A stretch of 64,000 bases of DNA from a virus, in the IMG/VR virus record IMGVR_UViG_3300031857_000002, positions 124,001 through 188,000 of that record; one strand, written 5' to 3'. The translations under genes were made by a program, and so were the position numbers. Shown piece after piece: positions 39,037-48,209 of the stretch; positions within the stretch are counted from its first letter, which is position 1; each line of letters opens with the position of its first letter. Below the pieces are notes generated by a model. That model did not search any database. It was not told where the DNA came from and saw nothing but the letters and a program-made list of their open reading frames with translations.

Positions 39037-39810
39037 TTAGAAAATTTTACTAACAAAATTTTTTTCTAGTAGACAAGGAATTAAAATTTCTTGGGTCCAT
39101 TGACAATGACATTCAGGGGTAGGATGACTGTCATTTGGTATCCATTGGTTTGTTGTTCTCATAAAGTTGCCTAATGTAAGTTCATCTTCAATGTCAAAGT
39201 ATTGAGTAACTTTTTTAGTCAGTGGTGTTTGTATTAGATCAAATTCCCAGTTTGGGTAGTAAAAATTTGTAAACACATACGAGAAGTTTTTTTCAATAAG
39301 ATATGATCGAAGTGCTAGTATTTTAAGAATGCTCTCGTATACCTGTGCTGTAGGTGATACCACTCGTTTATAAATTTTACATAAATCTTCTTGTAACTTT
39401 CCACGCCGTGATTCCAATGGCTGGTTGAAAATACTTAATGTTGAAAAAGTGTTATCAAAATTATAGTTTGATGACCAATGATAATCTTTGGTCATGTCTG
39501 TGGTGGCAATAACGTCAGTTCTTTGCAGCGAGCTCCACATGATAACCACCAGCGTCGATTCACTGTTGATGTTTTCGTTGAGTTCAATCTCATTGATAAT
39601 GCTGTTAAAAATATGATTTGTTCCGGCACCTGATTGAGACGTATCGTATACTTCTTCAAACCCGCAAAGATCTCTAAGATAGTATGGCCAGGTCTGTTGT
39701 TCATTATTGTCGGGATTAAAAGTAAAACTGCAACCGCCAACAAGTACATTTTTAAATCTCGATAGGTGAGTAGCCGGCAGATGTCTACTAATATTTCTGG
39801 TATGACTCAT
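39037..39810 (-). CDS. SGNH-hydrolase-like protein
   Basis: A 257-aa protein starting MSHTRNISRH; block I LVGGCSFTF, GQSGAG-like SQSGAGTNHIFNSI, and SHPTPECHCQWTQE near the end. Fourth SGNH-like protein. Start at 39810 overlaps the stop of the DegT-like gene. AT-richer than neighbours. Confidence 0.65.
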   Translation of the reverse strand: MSHTRNISRHLPATHLSRFKNVLVGGCSFTFNPDNNEQQTWPYYLRDLCGFEEVYDTSQSGAGTNHIFNSIINEIELNENINSESTLVVIMWSSLQRTDVIATTDMTKDYHWSSNYNFDNTFSTLSIFNQPLESRRGKLQEDLCKIYKRVVSPTAQVYESILKILALRSYLIEKNFSYVFTNFYYPNWEFDLIQTPLTKKVTQYFDIEDELTLGNFMRTTNQWIPNDSHPTPECHCQWTQEILIPCLLEKNFVSKIF

Positions 39811-40415
39811 ATGATAGTTATTTTTCTGCAATCTGGATAATCAACATGTATTGGCTTTGGCCGATTTACCTTCACCCCTTCTAGCAAGGCAAGTCCTTGA
39901 ATGGCTTCTTCGATGGTGGGTTTGTAGTGGTAACCAACTCGGAACACCTGTTGTGATTCCCATGGCTTGATGGTTAAATCTCTGCCGTCGTAGCGTTGAG
40001 CCAACATGGTATCGTATGCTTCGACATCATCTAACAAGATGGCACCACCACGCCCGATATGTAATGGCTTGCCATGGCCAAAACTCAAACAGGTCAATGT
40101 ATCTGGACGATACATATCTTGTTCGAGTCTGCGAGCACTATCCCAAATGCGAGTTTCAAGTATGGGATATTCGCCAACCCAACGTTGCCAGGCATGATCA
40201 AGATATTCATACTCAATGCCCAACTTGTGCATGGTCATTGGTATACTTAAATACGTGTAAGGTTGCATCTTGCAGTGTTTGACCTGATCATATCGCAAAC
40301 ACAGCTCAATGGCATGAGTACAGCAATCAGTCATGATTGCATATGGTGCACCGGTAAACTCTGCTAGAGCTCGTTCAAACTGCAGGATTTTATCGAACAT
40401 ACCATTTCCAGGCAT
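39807..40415 (-). CDS. Short DegT/DnrJ/EryC1-family aminotransferase-like protein
   Basis: A 202-aa protein with recognisable DegT elements: GAPYAIMTDCCTHAIEL (cofactor phosphate region), IWDSARRLE (Asp for the PLP ring) and LSFGHGKPLHIGRGGAIL with the Schiff-base Lys. Only about half the ~370 aa of standard enzymes, lacking the C-terminal small domain. It may act with a partner or be a reduced enzyme. Overlaps galE by 26 bp. Aminosugar synthesis is the likely context. Confidence 0.7.
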   Translation of the reverse strand: MPGNGMFDKILQFERALAEFTGAPYAIMTDCCTHAIELCLRYDQVKHCKMQPYTYLSIPMTMHKLGIEYEYLDHAWQRWVGEYPILETRIWDSARRLEQDMYRPDTLTCLSFGHGKPLHIGRGGAILLDDVEAYDTMLAQRYDGRDLTIKPWESQQVFRVGYHYKPTIEEAIQGLALLEGVKVNRPKPIHVDYPDCRKITII

Positions 40416-41337
40416 GAGTGATCATGTCGTCTAGCGTGTACTTTTGCCAGTCTTTGTATACTTGTCCAAACTTGTCTGCGCTAGCAGTTAACACAGCCGG
40501 ATCGCCAACACGCTTGTTGCCAACTACTACTTTTAACTGACGTCCTGTAATGCGTGTGGCTGCCTTGATAATCTCTGCATTGCTAGTGCCTTGGTTGGTT
40601 CCAAGATTGTACACACCGGGCGCAAGATTATCGTACAACGCACTCACGTGCGCATCGGCAATGTCTTGTACGTGAACATAATCACGTACACAGGTACCAT
40701 CTTCGGTGGCATAGTCAGTGCCATACAATGTAAATGGGGTGTTGTCTCGCAAACTTTCTAGTACTCGAGCAATAATATGTGTAGCACCTGGCTCTTGTCC
40801 ATGTCGAGCTTGCATGTCTGCACCACACGCATTAAAGTATCGGAATGCCACGTAGTCTAAGTTGTATGCTTTATGATAACTTTCCAACATCATCTCAACC
40901 ATGAGCTTGCTTTCTCCGTAAGGACTAACAGGCTCAGTGGGATCAACTTCGTGACAAGGAGGCATAATTGGTTCACCATACACAGCCGCTGAGGAACTGA
41001 AAATAAATCTAACTTTAGGCAAGGCCTGCACAATAAAGTTCAGCAAGTTCATGGTCTTGGCCACGTTGTTACCGTAGTATTCTGATGGCTTCTTGATGCT
41101 AGGACCAACCAAGCTAGTACCTGCACAATGCACAATGGCGTTGGGCTGGGTGTCTAACAATTTCTTGTAGGCAATATCGCTGTCAAAGTCGGCTTGAAGA
41201 AAGTTATCAAGTTGTCCTACTTGATGCTTTTGCAAAGGTCTACGGTCAATACCTATAACAGTATGTCCTGCGCCTTTTAACTGCAAGGCAATTTGTCCGC
41301 CAATGTAGCCGGCGACGCCTGTGACTATTACATTCAT
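40390..41337 (-). CDS. galE: UDP-glucose 4-epimerase
   Basis: A 315-aa extended short-chain dehydrogenase. VTGVAGYIGGQIA binds NAD, SSSAAVYGEP and YGESKLMVE carry the catalytic Ser/Tyr/Lys, and VRDYVHVQDIADAH with NLGTNQGTSN are GalE-type. Interconverts UDP-glucose and UDP-galactose (or N-acetyl forms). Supplies donors to the adjacent glycosyltransferase. Confidence 0.88.
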   Translation of the reverse strand: MNVIVTGVAGYIGGQIALQLKGAGHTVIGIDRRPLQKHQVGQLDNFLQADFDSDIAYKKLLDTQPNAIVHCAGTSLVGPSIKKPSEYYGNNVAKTMNLLNFIVQALPKVRFIFSSSAAVYGEPIMPPCHEVDPTEPVSPYGESKLMVEMMLESYHKAYNLDYVAFRYFNACGADMQARHGQEPGATHIIARVLESLRDNTPFTLYGTDYATEDGTCVRDYVHVQDIADAHVSALYDNLAPGVYNLGTNQGTSNAEIIKAATRITGRQLKVVVGNKRVGDPAVLTASADKFGQVYKDWQKYTLDDMITHAWKWYVR

Positions 41338-42536
41338 TCTTCAATCTTTACAACTTGATATTTCTCATGCGCAACATGATCACGATAGCGATTGCCTGCA
41401 CGATTCCACTGCTCGCCTTGACCAGTCATGATATCGATCACACGATCAATAGTGCCGTTGTTCCAGTCTGAGATAAGTCCCATGTTGTGATGTGGCTTGT
41501 GCAACATGTTTTGCATTTTGTGATAGGCATCATCAATTGACCAAGGCACATACAAGCGTTCTGGATCATTGGCAAAAGTCTCTGGGAAACTTCTGTAAGC
41601 AGGGAACACCACGTTTGCACCAAGTGTATCTGCTTCGCTTACAGTATTGCTTACCCAGTCTTGTAGCGCACAGTTGAACAACACACGGGTGTCATTGAGC
41701 AGAGCATAATAATCGTTCTTGCTGAGGTTTTCGTAGATCTTGAGCTTGCCTTCTCGTTCCAGTTGTCTAGCACGAGTAATGAACTCTGGATTGTTGCTAC
41801 GCAACGGGCCGCCTTGGAAAATAGCAAATTCACATGGTTGGTTAGTCAATTGCCCATACATCTCAATCAAGTCCATGAAGAAACCTGGCTGCTTTTCTTG
41901 ATCAAACCGTGCGGCAAATCCCACACGACGTGGACGTTGATCAAATGGCTTTATGTTCTCCGCACCGCCAATGCGTTCTAACACTTCTTCCTTGCCAAAT
42001 GCTAAGCCACTAATATTATATATAGGAGCACGCCATCCAGCAATGCGCATATGAGCAACCATCTCTTCGTTTGTGGCAAGAACTCCATCCACGAACTCAT
42101 TAACCATTTGTTCGTAGAGTCCCATCCATTTTGCCATACCCCATACGTGTACGAAGTCATCAGGATCAATGGACTGAGCAAGACAGCGCACATACACGCA
42201 AGGACGTTGATCAGCAGGAACCTGATTAAGGATATAGGGTAAACTCTCAATACCGGGTTGAAACATGTCTTCAAAGTAGATAACATCCGCACTTGTGATC
42301 TCTCCGTTCTTCATCATCTGAACTAGATTCATCATCTGGCTCATGCTAAAATAACTGCGTCCATGTGCGTCCAGCACCTGTCCTACTGAAATAGCTTGGC
42401 TATTGTCAATAGTGGTTCCGGGAACATACACAACGTCAAGACCTCTACGGTCAAACACACGCCGATTCCACTCAGTGAGCTGTAGTGTGTAACGGGCTTC
42501 ATAGCTCTCTAAGCCCATGTAAAACAGCTTTCTCAT
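41334..42536 (-). CDS. Glycosyltransferase (GT4/GT-B-like)
   Basis: A 400-aa protein starting MRKLFYMGLESYEARY. Second domain: RRVGFAARFDQEKQPGFFMD (typical GT-B opening), EFAIFQGGPL, IYENLSKNDYYALLNDTRVLFN and VSNTVSEADTLG (substrate-binding E). Start at 42536 makes an ATGA overlap with the upstream gene. Probably uses the nucleotide sugar produced by GalE. Confidence 0.78.
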   Translation of the reverse strand: MRKLFYMGLESYEARYTLQLTEWNRRVFDRRGLDVVYVPGTTIDNSQAISVGQVLDAHGRSYFSMSQMMNLVQMMKNGEITSADVIYFEDMFQPGIESLPYILNQVPADQRPCVYVRCLAQSIDPDDFVHVWGMAKWMGLYEQMVNEFVDGVLATNEEMVAHMRIAGWRAPIYNISGLAFGKEEVLERIGGAENIKPFDQRPRRVGFAARFDQEKQPGFFMDLIEMYGQLTNQPCEFAIFQGGPLRSNNPEFITRARQLEREGKLKIYENLSKNDYYALLNDTRVLFNCALQDWVSNTVSEADTLGANVVFPAYRSFPETFANDPERLYVPWSIDDAYHKMQNMLHKPHHNMGLISDWNNGTIDRVIDIMTGQGEQWNRAGNRYRDHVAHEKYQVVKIEE

Positions 42537-42760
42537 GCTGGGCGATATCCTGCGAAGCGTCGAGCATCTTCCCACCACATGTTCTTGGCATTCTTGCCCA
42601 GCATCCATTTGTTGAACTGCTGGAATGCATAACTTTTAAAGTTATACAAGTCCGCTTCATTATAGCGGTAACCAAAGTCTTGGCAGAACTCCAAGTACTT
42701 TTCGAGGTCCTCGTAGATCTCAGTCACACGTGGATTGGATTTAATTGTAGGCTTGGCCAT
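42533..42760 (-). CDS. Small conserved phage-type protein (75 aa)
   Basis: Starts MAKPTIKSNPRVTEIYEDLE; contains FCQDFGYRYNEADLYNF and WWEDARRFAGY. Helical, Tyr/Trp-rich. Similar small genes occur near replication genes of aquatic T4-like phages (recalled). Function unknown. Confidence 0.65.
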   Translation of the reverse strand: MAKPTIKSNPRVTEIYEDLEKYLEFCQDFGYRYNEADLYNFKSYAFQQFNKWMLGKNAKNMWWEDARRFAGYRPA

Positions 42761-42770
42761 ACTTTTCCTT

Positions 42771-43214
42771 TTAATTTACAATTGATAAACTTGGACGAGA
42801 AATTTCATATTTAATCAAAGCGCCGTTCTCGCCATCCTCGGCCACTTCAATCCAGACCGCACGGTCAGGATACCTTTGAGCAATCTGTAGATACAGATCG
42901 TCAGAGATCATTTCACAACTTTTGAAGTTGAGTTCTAGTGTTCCACCAGCATAGAGTTTTTCTAACCAGCGTTTGAACTGAATAAATTCAATGTCTCGAT
43001 CATTATGAAACACGTCAATCCACACACGGAAATGAAAGATGTGTCTATGCGGCACACCAAGAAAACTCACGTCATACTCATCGCCTGTTGCTAGTGCAGG
43101 ATCAGTTGCGGCAGCAGGGTATTTGTGTATGCCTTCTTTGCGGAATGTAACCCAGATTTTTCTATCTGCATATTGTTTAATTCTGTTAATTTTTTCTCGT
43201 TGCTCTTGATTCAT
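42771..43214 (-). CDS. T-fold/QueD-like conserved phage protein (147 aa)
   Basis: Contains FLGVPHRHIFHFRVWIDVFH and DRDIEFIQFKRWLE, then KSCEMISDDLYLQI. The His cluster, the DxxIEF strand and the SCE-x2-DD element follow the order of QueD-type T-fold enzymes (HGH, DF, Glu in the helix), but the catalytic Cys is not evident. It may be a divergent pterin-binding protein. Lies in the DpdA transcript. Function unproven. Confidence 0.55.
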   Translation of the reverse strand: MNQEQREKINRIKQYADRKIWVTFRKEGIHKYPAAATDPALATGDEYDVSFLGVPHRHIFHFRVWIDVFHNDRDIEFIQFKRWLEKLYAGGTLELNFKSCEMISDDLYLQIAQRYPDRAVWIEVAEDGENGALIKYEISRPSLSIVN

Positions 43215-43257
43215 GTGTTACCTTTGGTTAGAACATAGTGTATAATACTACAAATAA

Positions 43258-44436
43258 TCATGTTTGTCTATGGGTGTATATGTCCGAAAACACTGTGCGA
43301 CTATCCAGATGCCTGCGTTGGTCAAGTTCTGCCAGTCGATTAAACAGACTGTGATACCCGTTGTCTACTACAGGCACATCCAAACAGTCTAGAACAAACT
43401 GTAGTTCTTGATCAAATCTAGTACCTGTGGGTTTTCTGGCAGCAATAATCTCTTTGACTTCTGCAATGTACGAAGCTGGCAGTGCCCTGGCATCACACCA
43501 GATAAACTGATGCCCGTTGTTGATATAGGCAAGATTTAGATGATCGTAATCACGTGCATGGCCGTTGTCTAGCAAGAAATCAACATAGTTCCAAATGGTC
43601 TTGGCATTGAGTGCAGAGAACACCATGTTGAATTTGACCTTGTGTGTTACAGGGATTGTGGACTTGAGTATGTCTAAGTTTTCAGCAAATACTGACCAAT
43701 CGCCTGGATAGCGAATATAATTGTATCTGTCGCCCATGTCTTCGGCACTAACCAACCAATCTACATTGGGAAACTTGGTCAGTAGCTCAAAGATTCTATT
43801 GCCGCGAATCATGCTGAGATTGGTGTTTACAATAAGATGACAATGTGGATTAATCTCAAGTAACTTTTCTAATATCACTTGATTTTCTTTGATCAACAGT
43901 GGCTCACCTCCGGCCATGTAGATCTTGCGCAGATCGGCTGCATTGTCCACAAAGTACTGCGTGACATCTGCAATAGCACTTTCGTCAATTTTGACAAACT
44001 GCTTTAGTTCGCTGGCCCAGGTTGAACTTAGATCAGGACCGCAATAAACACAGCCATAGTTACAAGTATTTCTAAATCTCAAGTCAGCATACTGTAGTTT
44101 AAAGTTTTTGGGTTGATCAAAAAATGCTTTGTCTGGTTGCCATGTATCAAACTCAACCAATTGATTGTCTCTATGATACTTACGACCTTCGTCAACGTTG
44201 TCTCCGGGTGCATAACAAACCTTACAGCCTTGAGCTCGTTGGCCAGACAGCATCTCTTGTTTGATCTGAATATTCTTGTTGCCGCCTACAATATTTTGTA
44301 GTTTGGTCTCGTGCAAATTACCAAGATTGTTATGAGCAATACAACAACTGTCTACCCTGCCGTCAGTTTCTACATAGATACTGCCCCAAGGTAGTGGGCA
44401 AAATGCATCATTGTTCCAGTATTGCTCTTGGTTCAA
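43258..44436 (-). CDS. Radical SAM protein with N-terminal Cys motif
   Basis: A 392-aa radical-SAM enzyme. The N-terminal region FCPLPWGSIYVETDGRVDSCC and GCKVCY is a SPASM/twitch-like Cys region. Core motif CNYGCVYC (Cys 125, 129, 132), MAGGEPLL near residue 175. Third of its type here and directly downstream of DpdA and the 44433 gene, which makes a role in deazaguanine maturation possible. Confidence 0.8.
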   Translation of the reverse strand: MNQEQYWNNDAFCPLPWGSIYVETDGRVDSCCIAHNNLGNLHETKLQNIVGGNKNIQIKQEMLSGQRAQGCKVCYAPGDNVDEGRKYHRDNQLVEFDTWQPDKAFFDQPKNFKLQYADLRFRNTCNYGCVYCGPDLSSTWASELKQFVKIDESAIADVTQYFVDNAADLRKIYMAGGEPLLIKENQVILEKLLEINPHCHLIVNTNLSMIRGNRIFELLTKFPNVDWLVSAEDMGDRYNYIRYPGDWSVFAENLDILKSTIPVTHKVKFNMVFSALNAKTIWNYVDFLLDNGHARDYDHLNLAYINNGHQFIWCDARALPASYIAEVKEIIAARKPTGTRFDQELQFVLDCLDVPVVDNGYHSLFNRLAELDQRRHLDSRTVFSDIYTHRQT

Positions 44437-44942
44437 AGTGTTTGGTCCTTGGTGTATTTAGACCAATCAGTAAACACTGAACGTTTTTGTAATGTGTGTA
44501 GACTATGGCACCACACACCGGGATTGGTTGCCGCAAAGTCTTTGTCATCTATTTTAATAGTGGCATTGTACCCTAGTTGTCGTATGTAAGGTATTTTGAC
44601 AGAAATCATGGGAATAAAATTATTGTGTTCACACAGCCCAGATTCTAACAGTCCTTCCACTTGAGAAACATCAATGTCAAAGGTACACCAATAGCCTGCA
44701 TCCAACCATTGTTGAATCATTTGTTCCCAAGGTGTCCAGAACACACTATCGTTGGTGCGTATACTTGACGGAAAGCTCATGTTGGCACCAAAGTAAATGT
44801 GCTCACAATCGGCTAGTTGATTTTTTATGTCTGTTGCGGATTGTAATCCTACTACAAATAACGTTTTTATACCAAATGCCGGAGTATGTTCTACTTCTGT
44901 TCCGGTAAAGAACTTGACGTTGTTATGGCCTTCTCTATTCAT
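44433..44942 (-). CDS. Unknown protein coupled to DpdA (169 aa)
   Basis: Starts MNREGHNNVKFFTGTEVEHT. Contains IYFGANMSFPSSI, GYWCTFDIDVSQVEGLLESG, PMISVKIPYIRQLGYNATIK and NPGVWCHSLHTL: conserved-looking Cys/His/Asp residues suggestive of an enzyme. No family recognised. Overlaps DpdA by 4 bp and the radical-SAM gene by 4 bp, so it is a candidate accessory enzyme of the base-modification route. Confidence 0.6.
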   Translation of the reverse strand: MNREGHNNVKFFTGTEVEHTPAFGIKTLFVVGLQSATDIKNQLADCEHIYFGANMSFPSSIRTNDSVFWTPWEQMIQQWLDAGYWCTFDIDVSQVEGLLESGLCEHNNFIPMISVKIPYIRQLGYNATIKIDDKDFAATNPGVWCHSLHTLQKRSVFTDWSKYTKDQTL

Positions 44943-46513
44943 AGCTGTTCCTGTTCCAGTTGATCTAATGCTGTGGTGTCTAATTGTACACTATCATCGG
45001 ATTCAGTGTCAACTTCTGGCTCATCAAAACTGAACAATGCTTTGAACTGTGTACGAGCATTCTTGGCTTTTTTGCCTTTGAAGCCACGAGTGCCCACAAT
45101 CTCCATCCAGTATGAATCATACTGTTCAATTATGGCTTCAGCAGTGTCTCGATCTGGTGCCGCAAAGATTGCTTCCACAATGTCCTCAAACTTGGCATAG
45201 TCTCCACCTTGACGTTGCATCATGGCAGGACGAGATCCTGCATCAAAGCGTCGATTGGCTTCTTGTACCGCAGTCAAGTGCATCCAAACATTGTGACCCA
45301 TAAGCAAAGCATATGAGAATGAATCCCAAGATGTTTTGCCTTCTTTGCCAATTTTATTAAGGTCACCTGGTTTGTAGATGCAGATGTCTTTCATCTTGAA
45401 CAAGTTGCTTAGTGGACTGTCTTCCCAGCGTGGATACACCCCGTCGGCTATTACTCCGTCACTCCACTTGCGTGTGTCTGTGGCGTATTTTTTGTCGTCG
45501 GCTGAAGGAGCCATGCGATACGACCACTTGGAGTCGTGTTCGTAGACATTTTCAAAATACACTTGTCCGTTGGCGGTTGCAAGGAACGGACTGGCGCAGT
45601 CAAACGAGATAGTGAATTGCGGGTTGACATATTTTCTTACGGCTCTCTGGATTACAGTTAATAAAACGGCCCACTCCAACTTGGAGGTGCCCAAGAAGTG
45701 CATCCAATCATGGCGGCCCTCTTGTAGTAGATTGTCGTAGCGCAAGGCTACCAGGCGCCGGAGCACCAAGTGTACATCGCACATGTTTTGTCCGCCCATG
45801 CCCCAGCCATCAAAGTGACGATCTGGGTACACAGCAGGGTCGCAGAAGTGTTTCATTTGCTGATACCATTCTTCTGCTGACGTATGGTTATCACCTTGTA
45901 GCACATTTAAGAAACGTGCGCCACCTTGATCTTTGCCCTTGCGGTGCTTGATAAAGTATTCATTGTTGAACTTGGTGGCTGCCACTGCTTCGTCTAGTGT
46001 TTTGATCTGACAAGCATCCGATGCTTTCTTGTCATGGATAACCCATGTGGGAATATCCAGGCCCATGCCATAGTTAGAAATAGTGTCCAACCAAGTCAAC
46101 ACAGATTCACGTTTCTTTTGTGCTTTGGCGCAACCTGAGTTGGCTTTCCAGTCACCTTCCCACAAGCCCTTGGCAATCTGGAATCCACCAGAGTCACCAA
46201 GCATGATAGTGTTGGGATCACGATTACGAACCATGTCCTCTGACCAGTCCGGCTTGGTCAAGTCCAAGTTAGCATGACCACCAGAATACAGTGACCATTT
46301 GTATGGGAACAATGCTTTCTGACTGTTGAGCCAGTTCATTTGTTCCATGTCTGTAAGACCTTGCGGCAATCTAGCAGGATCTACATATGGTCCATTTACA
46401 GGATCACGTTGCTTGCCCACAAACGTGGCGTAGAAGCCAGAGATAGCCGGAAGGAACACAGCATAGTCGTTCTGCTTGGCAGTTAAGTTGTCTTGAACTA
46501 CAGTCTCGGTCAT
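44939..46513 (-). CDS. dpdA: DpdA/tRNA-guanine transglycosylase-like protein
   Basis: A 524-aa TGT-superfamily protein. MLGDSGGFQIAKG carries the conserved Asp/Gly of the TGT base-binding pocket, and FTISFDCASPFLATA the nucleophile-region Asp. Phage DpdA enzymes exchange guanine in DNA for a 7-deazaguanine. It is longer than tRNA-TGT (about 375 aa) and no CxCxxC zinc site is seen, consistent with a DNA-acting DpdA. Its ATG follows the clamp-gene stop directly, tying modification to replication. Confidence 0.78.
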   Translation of the reverse strand: MTETVVQDNLTAKQNDYAVFLPAISGFYATFVGKQRDPVNGPYVDPARLPQGLTDMEQMNWLNSQKALFPYKWSLYSGGHANLDLTKPDWSEDMVRNRDPNTIMLGDSGGFQIAKGLWEGDWKANSGCAKAQKKRESVLTWLDTISNYGMGLDIPTWVIHDKKASDACQIKTLDEAVAATKFNNEYFIKHRKGKDQGGARFLNVLQGDNHTSAEEWYQQMKHFCDPAVYPDRHFDGWGMGGQNMCDVHLVLRRLVALRYDNLLQEGRHDWMHFLGTSKLEWAVLLTVIQRAVRKYVNPQFTISFDCASPFLATANGQVYFENVYEHDSKWSYRMAPSADDKKYATDTRKWSDGVIADGVYPRWEDSPLSNLFKMKDICIYKPGDLNKIGKEGKTSWDSFSYALLMGHNVWMHLTAVQEANRRFDAGSRPAMMQRQGGDYAKFEDIVEAIFAAPDRDTAEAIIEQYDSYWMEIVGTRGFKGKKAKNARTQFKALFSFDEPEVDTESDDSVQLDTTALDQLEQEQL

Positions 46514-47235
46514 TACTTGCTTTGTGCTGGTAAGAGATAGTTGTAAACAGCAACCCCTGAGTCTACTGTGATTTGTGCAACGCCATCATCGCTAATGCGA
46601 ATTGTTTTGTCACCAACCAAGTCCATGATGCTGGCAAATTGTTTGGCTGGATAACTCCACGCACGTTTTAATTGACCTGTAATGTCTGATTGAAACACAA
46701 AGTTGCCAGCGTGTGTAGAGTGATCACCAAAGTAAAACTTCAAGTCTGTGCCATCAGTTTTGACTTGAAAGTTTGGCTCTTCTGCGTTGGCACTCATTTG
46801 CATTTTCAGTCTCATGATGCTGGCAACTGCAGGCTCGAACTCAATGTGCCATGGCACAGATTTCATTCTAGCAGTTTTTAATTTCTCGCTAACAACACCC
46901 GATGTCATAAATCGATAGTTGTTTTTAAAGTCGCCTGTTTTGTTCACAAAGTCAATGCCATCTGGCTCTGTGGGTGTTTTGCGTGTGATAGTAAGTTTGG
47001 CATCTTCTTTATACTCTTGCAAGTTAAGCAAGGTTTTGAGTTTGCTCAAGTTGGGCATACCAAATGTACCAACAAAGTCGGGCACTGGATTTTTGTATTC
47101 GCCTTTGACGATCACGCTCAAATCTTCTGCCAGGCCCTCAATTTGTGTAGTGTTCTCATCGCCTACAATCTTGATCAGGTCAATGCAACCAAGATCATAT
47201 GTGTGTTGTACCAAGTCTAATAGACAGTCTCTCAT
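46513..47235 (-). CDS. 45: DNA polymerase sliding clamp (gp45-like)
   Basis: A 240-aa protein matching T4 gp45 in size and in the order of its conserved stretches (TFGMPNLSKLKTLLN, SVPWHIEFEPAVASI, KFYFGDHSTHAGNFVF). The trimeric clamp tethers the polymerase and, in T4, activates late transcription. GGAGAA Shine-Dalgarno. Upstream of dpdA in the same transcript. Confidence 0.85.
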   Translation of the reverse strand: MRDCLLDLVQHTYDLGCIDLIKIVGDENTTQIEGLAEDLSVIVKGEYKNPVPDFVGTFGMPNLSKLKTLLNLQEYKEDAKLTITRKTPTEPDGIDFVNKTGDFKNNYRFMTSGVVSEKLKTARMKSVPWHIEFEPAVASIMRLKMQMSANAEEPNFQVKTDGTDLKFYFGDHSTHAGNFVFQSDITGQLKRAWSYPAKQFASIMDLVGDKTIRISDDGVAQITVDSGVAVYNYLLPAQSK

Positions 47236-47267
47236 AAGTTTCTCCTAAGTGTTTAAGTATACAGGGT

Positions 47268-48209
47268 TTATTTAGATCGCGCAACTATTTTGGCTAAAGT
47301 TTGTCCGCCTCTTAACGAACTAATTTGACCAGGACGTTGCAGTTCCAACCATGACAAATCACCAAGACCTGTGTGTTGATATACAATATCAAACCCTGCT
47401 GATTCGGCTGCCTGGACAATTGCTCGACCAGGTGTATAGCACATGAATTTTTGTTCAGCTAACTCTACGTTGTGCGCACGATCACAATCGTTGATGGTCA
47501 TGATAACCATGCCACCTGGCCGCATTTTTTTGTACATCTCTACGAGATAGCGTGTGATCAATTCCATAGGACGGAAATTGAAATAGTTGTAGGCAAAGAT
47601 CAATCCAAACTGGTCATTGGGCAACGCAGCCAGTATATGTTCGTCTGTTTCGTTGATCACATAAGGTCTTAGTCTTGCTCGATATGTGTCATTGAATTCG
47701 CTTAGTGCAGGATCTATTAGATCCTGATGTTGATCCACAATATACAAAGGATCCAATGGCACAAGTTCTTGAATGAATGTTTCACGGCTAGGTCTGATAA
47801 TCATACCAGGCACACGCCAATCAGTATAACTGCGAAGACGATTTCGCAGGATCAAGTTGCTCTCATCGTCAATTGCCAACTTTCTATTCAGCAGGTACTC
47901 GTTACTTTCCCAACACATTTCATCTTGATAGAATCGTGTGCTTTCTTTATAGTAGGCAACTTCTTGCTTTTTGATCTGTAGGTCAAGATCGCTTTTGAGG
48001 CCAGAGAATACTTTGTCAAACTGGTCAAACGAATCCTTTACAGCAGAGAACCGTTTTTCAATACGATGTTTGTAAAATCCAATATCTGACTCGTTGTTAG
48101 CAACCACATGATTTATAGCAGACAACTCGTGTTCAGCCTGTCCACGTATGGCGTCAAGACTCATACTTTCAAGTTGATTACGATAGGCAATAATGCTACT
48201 GAGTTTCAT
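47268..48209 (-). CDS. Coiled-coil plus methyltransferase-like phage protein (313 aa)
   Basis: N-terminal ~110 residues form a predicted coiled coil; the C-terminal half has FGLIFAYNYFNFRPMELI and KMRPGGMVIMTINDCDRAHN, typical of the later strands of class I SAM methyltransferases, though the GxGxG loop is not obvious. Between the polymerase and clamp genes with a 4-bp overlap. Function unknown. Confidence 0.6.
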   Translation of the reverse strand: MKLSSIIAYRNQLESMSLDAIRGQAEHELSAINHVVANNESDIGFYKHRIEKRFSAVKDSFDQFDKVFSGLKSDLDLQIKKQEVAYYKESTRFYQDEMCWESNEYLLNRKLAIDDESNLILRNRLRSYTDWRVPGMIIRPSRETFIQELVPLDPLYIVDQHQDLIDPALSEFNDTYRARLRPYVINETDEHILAALPNDQFGLIFAYNYFNFRPMELITRYLVEMYKKMRPGGMVIMTINDCDRAHNVELAEQKFMCYTPGRAIVQAAESAGFDIVYQHTGLGDLSWLELQRPGQISSLRGGQTLAKIVARSK

